This document shows positions 59,438 to 64,000 of a stretch of DNA of 64,000 nt, one piece after another. Location: assembly GCF_001375555.1 (NCBI RefSeq), contig NZ_CTDZ01000009.1, positions 799,758 through 863,757 on the forward strand, written 5' to 3'. Both the position numbers and the translations under genes were made by a program. The notes under the pieces were generated by a model. It was not told where the DNA came from, did no database searches, and was given only the letters and a program-made list of their open reading frames with translations. The DNA is from Numidum massiliense (GTDB lineage: Bacteria; Bacillota; Bacilli; Thermoactinomycetales; Novibacillaceae). How positions within the stretch are numbered: position 1 is the stretch's first letter; each line of letters opens with the position of its first letter.

Positions 59438-60535
59438 TTAGTCACTTGTGACGATCGCGTCATCGCGTAAAGCAGTAATCCCTAGCCCTGGCGCGGGTGG
59501 TAAGGTGATGCGCTTGCCGTCATAAGTGATGCCACCGACGGCGAGATCGCGGGCCAACCAGAGCGGTGCGTCTAAGTCGGTAAAAGCGATGTTGTGTTTT
59601 GCGGCGGCGAGGTGGGCGGCTGCAGTGACGGACAGCTTCGACTCCATCATACTTCCAACCATACACGCAATGTCGTACGCTTCCGCGATGCCGACGATGT
59701 GTAACGCTTGGCGGATGCCGCCGCACTTCATGAGTTTAATGTTTAATAAGTCGACGGCGCGACGCTGCAACAATGTGACGGCGTCGCGGGCGGAGAATAA
59801 GCTTTCGTCGGCCATAATCGGGGTGGCCACGTTGTGCGTCACGAACGCCAATCCGTCAATGTCGTGCCTCGCGACAGGTTGCTCGACGAGTTCGACGCCG
59901 AGCGCTTGTTTTTCCATTTGTTCGATAATGTGTACCGCCTGCTTCGGGGTCCAGCCTTGGTTGGCGTCGACGCGAATGGCGATGTCGGGACCGACCGCTT
60001 CGCGAATGCTGCGAATCCGGGCGAGGTCGTTTTTCCAGTCCTTGCCAACTTTTATTTTTAGCGTTGTAAAGCCGGAAGCGACGCGCTGCGTGGCAGTACG
60101 GGTCATTTGTTCTACTTTGTCGACGCTAATCGTCACGTCGGTTTCTATTTCCGAACGCGTGCCGCCTAACAGACGGAAGAGCGGCAGTTGGTAGCGCTGG
60201 CAAAACAAGTCGTACAATGCCATGTCGATTGCCGCTTTCGCACTCGTGTTGCCGACGACAGCCCGTTCAACATCGACTAAAATCGCTTCCAACTCTTCGA
60301 TCTCGCGACCGACGACGACGTGGCGCAGCGGTTCGTTTAACGCGCTGTAAATACCGCCGAGCGAATCGCCGGTAATGACGAGCGTCGGAGCGGCCTCGCC
60401 CCAGCCGATGAGGCCGGTGTCGCCGATCAGTTTCACGACGATAGAATCGACAGCGTGTACCGTTCTGAGGGCGGTTTTAAACGGCTGGGACAGTGGGGAT
60501 GTACAGCGGACGAGTGTCATATCTACGATTTTCAT
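59438..60535 (-). CDS. L-Ala-D/L-Glu (dipeptide) epimerase, enolase superfamily
   Basis: A 365-aa member of the muconate-lactonizing subgroup, which epimerises dipeptides from cell-wall recycling. Catalytic Lys pair in TTLKIKVGKDW, metal ligands Asp in RVDANQGW, Glu in ELVEQPV and Asp in IMADESLF, second Lys in NIKLMKCGGI. The N-terminal capping domain (about 1-120) has VVGNTSAKAAIDMALYDL. Similar to Bacillus YkfB. The order here lacks the ykfA/C/D peptidase neighbours, so the exact dipeptide is uncertain. ATG behind GGGGGAA. Confidence 0.9.
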   Translation of the reverse strand: MKIVDMTLVRCTSPLSQPFKTALRTVHAVDSIVVKLIGDTGLIGWGEAAPTLVITGDSLGGIYSALNEPLRHVVVGREIEELEAILVDVERAVVGNTSAKAAIDMALYDLFCQRYQLPLFRLLGGTRSEIETDVTISVDKVEQMTRTATQRVASGFTTLKIKVGKDWKNDLARIRSIREAVGPDIAIRVDANQGWTPKQAVHIIEQMEKQALGVELVEQPVARHDIDGLAFVTHNVATPIMADESLFSARDAVTLLQRRAVDLLNIKLMKCGGIRQALHIVGIAEAYDIACMVGSMMESKLSVTAAAHLAAAKHNIAFTDLDAPLWLARDLAVGGITYDGKRITLPPAPGLGITALRDDAIVTSD

Positions 60536-60619
60536 AAGATTCGGGTTCCCCCTCTACTTTAGCCATGCGGTTGAATAACGCATCCAGTTAAAAGGAACGA
60601 TGCGATCGTGTCGCATGCC

Positions 60620-60817
60620 TTAATAGTTGGCTAACAGTTGCAGTGAAATGACCACGAAAGTCATCGACAGCAAACAGACAATCATAAACGCGTGGTAGGC
60701 GTGTTGCCATAGGCGAAAGGCACGCTGCGGGAATTCCTCCCGCCGGCGGTCGATCGCGTGAGCGAGTAAGCAGAGTACGATGAGCAGGCCTGCCCACATA
60801 TCGATTAACAGCACCAA
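60620..60817 (-). CDS. Small two-helix membrane protein, unknown function
   Basis: A 65-aa protein starting at TTG 60817 (8 bases after AGGAG). Two hydrophobic helices (about 6-20 and 43-60) flank a basic loop AIDRRREEFPQRAFRLW. The longer frame to 60892 has an Arg-rich, unlikely start. Real but unassigned; it sits between the epimerase and the acetyltransferase genes on the same strand. Confidence 0.5.
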   Translation of the reverse strand: MVLLIDMWAGLLIVLCLLAHAIDRRREEFPQRAFRLWQHAYHAFMIVCLLSMTFVVISLQLLANY

Positions 60818-60978
60818 TCGGATCACTCCTATGGATCGCCGAGGCGAGCGCGCCGCGTCGCATTCTCGTGCGTTATTGCGTAGGGCGCACATTTGACTAG
60901 GGTACTAGCGATTATTCATTGCGTGCGGCGCCCACCCCTCACCCTAAACGGTCTGCCACCGCGACAGGCGATGAACGG

Positions 60979-62202
60979 TCAATACGAGTCCATACAGTAC
61001 GACGTTTTGTGCGGCACGAGCTGCGCCAAGCACTGCACGGCTTCCGCGTCGCCGTGCAACCGTCCAGTCTCGTACAGGTCGTCTGCGCGTCGGTCACCTA
61101 GTAACAGCGCCGTTAACGCTTGAATCGATGTGTGCAACTGGGCATCTCGTTCGCTCTTCGCGCCGTCTAACGCGTTGTTTTCCTTCGGGTCGCCTTCTTC
61201 CTGCCTCGTCACCCGTACCACGTGCGCCTTCCCGCATTCGTCGATGGCAATCGAAAAGACCGCGTCATTCCACGGCGCACACGGGTCGTCGACGTTGAGC
61301 GTCAGGTTGCTTACTTTGCCGATGGCGTTAAACGGATATTGAGCAATAAAGGCGGCGACGTCGACGATCCGGCCCATGAAGTGTGGTACGACTTCTTGCT
61401 TAATGCGCGGCTCGGGCAACCAAAACGGTAACAAGTCGTCAGAGGCGGCCTCTAAACATACTTTCATTACCATCGAATCGTGATGACTAATAAACTGCCA
61501 CAGTCCGCGTCGCGCGTCTTCGTCGAGTGCAATGAGTTCGTCGATCGCCATCTCTTCGTTTTTTACGGTATACAACATATAGCCCCGCGGCTTTTGTGTG
61601 ACGTCGAAGTAGACGGCGATCGTCTTTTCGCCCCGTAGGACGTTGTGCTGCCACCAATCGTCACTCCGTTTGAGCATGCCGTTGTAACGAAGGGCATAAG
61701 CGTCATATATTGGCTTCAAGATCGAATAATCGGCTTTACTCTTGCGCACGATCGTGCCACTTGTCGCTAAGTGTCGCGGTAGTTGGTGTACGTTAATTGT
61801 ATACTTTTTGTAATCGGTTATGTATTCCCAGCCGTATTTGCGGTAATAGGCGAAAGAAAAAGGGACCAAGTACGAAATTGTCTGCCCAGCTTCCTTCATG
61901 ACGCGCAAGCCGTGGGTCAACAGTCGTTTGACGAAGCCGTTGTGCCTGTATTCTGGCCAAGTCGCAACACTGGCAATCCCGCCCATGGCAAACGTTTTTC
62001 CCTGGATGACCGATTCGAGAGGGAGGATCGTCATTTTCGATGCGAGGTGGCCGTCTTCGAAACATCCCCAGACGTGTTCCGCTTTGGTGCGAGCCCGTTT
62101 ACTTTCTCTTTCGGCTGGACTTAATTTATATTGAAACGCAAACTCGGACAGGTCTAAGCTTTTATCGATTTCCGCAGTGGTCAGTTGTCTCATCTCGGGC
62201 AA
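60979..62202 (-). CDS. Eis-like GNAT N-acetyltransferase
   Basis: A 407-aa protein of the Eis class: an N-terminal GNAT domain with the acetyl-CoA loop VATWPEYRHNGFVKRLL, PFSFAYYRKYGWEY motif, a second degenerate GNAT fold, and a C-terminal sterol-carrier-like domain (NVDDPCAPWNDAVFSIAIDE). Eis enzymes acetylate amines of aminoglycosides or peptides; substrate here unknown. TTG at 62202 is 6 bases after AAAGGAAG. Confidence 0.88.
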   Translation of the reverse strand: MPEMRQLTTAEIDKSLDLSEFAFQYKLSPAERESKRARTKAEHVWGCFEDGHLASKMTILPLESVIQGKTFAMGGIASVATWPEYRHNGFVKRLLTHGLRVMKEAGQTISYLVPFSFAYYRKYGWEYITDYKKYTINVHQLPRHLATSGTIVRKSKADYSILKPIYDAYALRYNGMLKRSDDWWQHNVLRGEKTIAVYFDVTQKPRGYMLYTVKNEEMAIDELIALDEDARRGLWQFISHHDSMVMKVCLEAASDDLLPFWLPEPRIKQEVVPHFMGRIVDVAAFIAQYPFNAIGKVSNLTLNVDDPCAPWNDAVFSIAIDECGKAHVVRVTRQEEGDPKENNALDGAKSERDAQLHTSIQALTALLLGDRRADDLYETGRLHGDAEAVQCLAQLVPHKTSYCMDSY

Positions 62203-62390
62203 ATTAATCTTCCTTTCCTGTCTTTGTCGCAGCTCTCACTAGGTGTGACAAATAGTAAAAATGATATTTTGCGAAGCGATATTATTCATACGCGCGTGTT
62301 AATATGCTACCATATGTGTAAGCGATTTGTAACCTTCGTTTGCCGAAACATATTTTTTTAAATGGGCAGCATTTAGGAGGGACATAGTAG

Positions 62391-63272
62391 ATGAAAGTTT
62401 TAGTGTTAGGTGGTACGCGCTTTTTCGGTGTGCGTCTGATTAAGCACGCGCTCGATGCAGGACATACAGTCGTCGTGGCGACAACGGGGCGTTCTCCGGT
62501 GCCGTTCGCGGACAGAGTGGAACACGTGACGGTCGATCGCCACGACCGCGCGTCGATGGAGGCGGCGCTGAAAGGGCGGGAGTTCGACGTCGTATATGAC
62601 CAGGTCGGATACTCTCCAGACGACGCAAGTGTCGCGTGCGACGTGTTCCAAGGGCGCATCGGTCGCCTCATCTTTACGTCTTCCGCTTCCGTTTACGAAC
62701 CGCAAACGATACCGCTCAAAGAAGAGATGTTCGATCCGCGCGTTGCGCCATTGCGCCACGGTGGGAAAGATGAGCTGACATATCCGGAAGGGAAGCGCTA
62801 TGCGGAGGCGATGTACTTCCAGCAGGCGACATTCCCTGTTACTGCTGTCCGCTTTCCGATCGTCGTTGGAGAAGACGATTATACCGGTCGTTTTCAGTTT
62901 CACGTCGAACGCGTTTTACACGGCGAGGAAATCGGTATTCCGAGCAAGGCGGCGAAGATGTCGTTCATTTCCGCTGACGAGGCGGCGGCGTTCTTACATT
63001 GGTTAGGGATGTCGGAGTTACGTGGACCGGTAAACGCGGCGGCGCACACGCCGTTAACAGCGCAGGAAGTCGTCGACATTGTTGCTGGCGTCGTCGGCAA
63101 GGTGCCCGTCGTTAGCGACAGTGGTGCGGACGGGGTGCGTTCCCCGTACGATACGCCGGTTAACTTTACCTTAAATTTAGCGAAAGCGACAGCACATGGC
63201 TACCGTTTTTCGAGCAGTCGTGACTGGCTACCGGAAGTGACGGCGCGCGTCTTAGCTAATCTGCATACGTAA
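62391..63272 (+). CDS. NAD-dependent epimerase/dehydratase family protein
   Basis: A 293-aa atypical extended SDR. Cofactor motif VLVLGGTRFFGVRLIKHALDAGH, FTSSASVYEP as the Ser region, YPEGKRYAE with catalytic Tyr and Lys spaced by four, and later RFPIVVGEDDYTGR. This class includes sugar-nucleotide and isoflavone-reductase-like enzymes. ATG behind AGGAGGG. Single gene with its own terminator; substrate unknown. Confidence 0.88.
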   Translation: MKVLVLGGTRFFGVRLIKHALDAGHTVVVATTGRSPVPFADRVEHVTVDRHDRASMEAALKGREFDVVYDQVGYSPDDASVACDVFQGRIGRLIFTSSASVYEPQTIPLKEEMFDPRVAPLRHGGKDELTYPEGKRYAEAMYFQQATFPVTAVRFPIVVGEDDYTGRFQFHVERVLHGEEIGIPSKAAKMSFISADEAAAFLHWLGMSELRGPVNAAAHTPLTAQEVVDIVAGVVGKVPVVSDSGADGVRSPYDTPVNFTLNLAKATAHGYRFSSSRDWLPEVTARVLANLHT

Positions 63273-63284
63273 GTGAAACGAGTG

Positions 63285-63311
63285 CCCTCCTGTAAAGCGC
63301 AGGAGGGTTTT
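63285..63311 (+). terminator. Terminator after the epimerase gene
   Basis: CCCTCCTG / CAGGAGGG, 7-base loop, then TTTTGTT. Confidence 0.85.
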
Positions 63312-63465
63312 GTTCGCGTTTGTTTATTCGTTCTCGACCGTGCACAGCAAGTACAACTGGCAGCAAGCCACGGACGGAAGGCGTTTAATGCGGCTTGGAG
63401 AGTGAATAGTTGGGGCGGTCATGGTATGATAAGGAAAGCATTTGAACAGGGAGGAGCATGTGCAA

Positions 63466-63957
63466 GTGGCTAAAGAATCTTCATTCGATATCGTGTCAAA
63501 AGTTGACGTGAGTGAAGTCGACAACGCGGTAAACATCGCGAATAAAGAAATCCAAAACCGCTACGATTTCAAAAACAGCGTCAGTACGATTGAACTGCAA
63601 GATGAGGAGCTGGTGGTTCTCGCCGACGATGACTTTAAATTAGAGCAAGTGAAAGATATTTTAGCGAGCAAACTCATTCGGCGCGGCGTGTCGCTTAAAA
63701 GCGTACAGTACGGCAAAGTAGAGCCGGCGAGTGGCGGCAATGTCCGGCAGCGGGCGACACTCCTGCAAGGGATCGACCAAGACAACGCGAAAAAGATTAA
63801 CAAAGCGATTCGCGACAGCAAGTTGAAGGTGAAAGGGCAAATTCAAGGTGATCAATTGCGCGTGAGCGGCAAAAGTAAGGACGACCTGCAAAAAGTGATT
63901 GCCCTCGTCAAAGAAATGGACTTGCCGATCGACGTGCAGTTCGTCAACATGCGTTAG
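63466..63957 (+). CDS. yajQ: YajQ-family nucleotide-binding protein
   Basis: A 163-aa protein made of two ferredoxin-like domains. It starts [35 protein letters not shown], the highly conserved YajQ N-terminus, and ends [15 protein letters not shown] at 63466 is 9 bases after GGAGGAG; the upstream TTG lies inside that site. Some homologues bind cyclic di-GMP (in Xanthomonas); in Bacillota the role is unknown. Confidence 0.95.
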   Translation: MAKESSFDIVSKVDVSEVDNAVNIANKEIQNRYDFKNSVSTIELQDEELVVLADDDFKLEQVKDILASKLIRRGVSLKSVQYGKVEPASGGNVRQRATLLQGIDQDNAKKINKAIRDSKLKVKGQIQGDQLRVSGKSKDDLQKVIALVKEMDLPIDVQFVNMR

Positions 63958-64000
63958 GGAACATGCGCTAAGAATAGGAACGAAGGGCCGCGTACCGAGG

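Noticed and set aside
1..64000. CRISPR arrays, tRNA or rRNA genes, insertion sequences, prophage genes
   Set aside because: The tandem repeats seen have no spacers, no cas genes are present, and no transposase, integrase or structural RNA sequence was recognised.

Overview
The window looks like chromosomal DNA of a Gram-positive Bacillota, most likely order Bacillales, with mid-range GC. The reasons are strong AGGAGG-type ribosome sites, GTG/TTG starts, sigma-A-type promoters, U-tract terminators and Bacillus-style modules: an ECF sigma/anti-sigma pair, a YtrA-type GntR-ABC operon, MhqR with its palindrome, a glpD leader with a terminator of the kind controlled by GlpP, and nifS divergent from nadC-nadA. 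The species cannot be named from the sequence. No rRNA, tRNA, CRISPR array, transposase or phage gene was seen.

Layout. 1-2.4 kb: end of nrdD and nrdG (anaerobic ribonucleotide reduction). 2.5-5.3 kb: ECF sigma factor and a large anti-sigma-like membrane protein with repeated extracellular domains, behind a candidate ECF promoter. 5.5-10.8 kb: PuuP-type amine permease, topB, and a purine permease gene broken by an in-frame stop. 11-13 kb: GntR regulator with a two-gene ABC transporter and an 11-bp inverted-repeat operator. 13-14.5 kb: sodA followed by a SufR-like regulator. 14.7-17.5 kb: Mn/Zn ABC transporter. 17.7-22.1 kb: ADP-ribosylglycohydrolase, then a decay zone (broken LysE exporter, broken isochorismatase, truncated LysR) with two small intact genes. 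22.3-25 kb: fumC and an acetamidase/formamidase gene. 25.3-31.4 kb: MalT/LAL-type regulator beside a three-gene ABC-2 transporter; two of these genes carry in-frame minisatellites, and a repeat/palindrome array lies upstream. 31.7-37.4 kb: penicillin acylase-family enzyme, cold-shock protein, esterase, WYL regulator and zinc-ribbon protein. 37.4-40.9 kb: nifS, nadC, nadA (no nadB). 41-47.7 kb: an ABC-2 pair, then a five-gene ABC cassette divergent from a stand-alone winged-helix regulator. 47.7-53.7 kb: pepA behind a structured leader, a SWIM-SNF2 helicase, and an NlpC/P60 hydrolase. 54-57.4 kb: glpD with attenuator, mhqR and wrbA with two matching operators. 57.5-64 kb: speE, ucpA-like SDR, dipeptide epimerase, small membrane protein, Eis-like acetyltransferase, NAD-dependent epimerase, yajQ.

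Themes. The window is rich in efflux or immunity-type ABC-2 transporters, each beside its own regulator (GntR, LAL, winged helix). It has stress functions (SOD/SufR-like, MhqR/WrbA, Csp, ECF sigma) and polyamine functions (PuuP-like importer, spermidine synthase). Short tandem repeats of 12-48 bp are unusually common, both between genes and inside two adjacent genes. All family assignments come from motifs and remembered family sequences; no database search was run.
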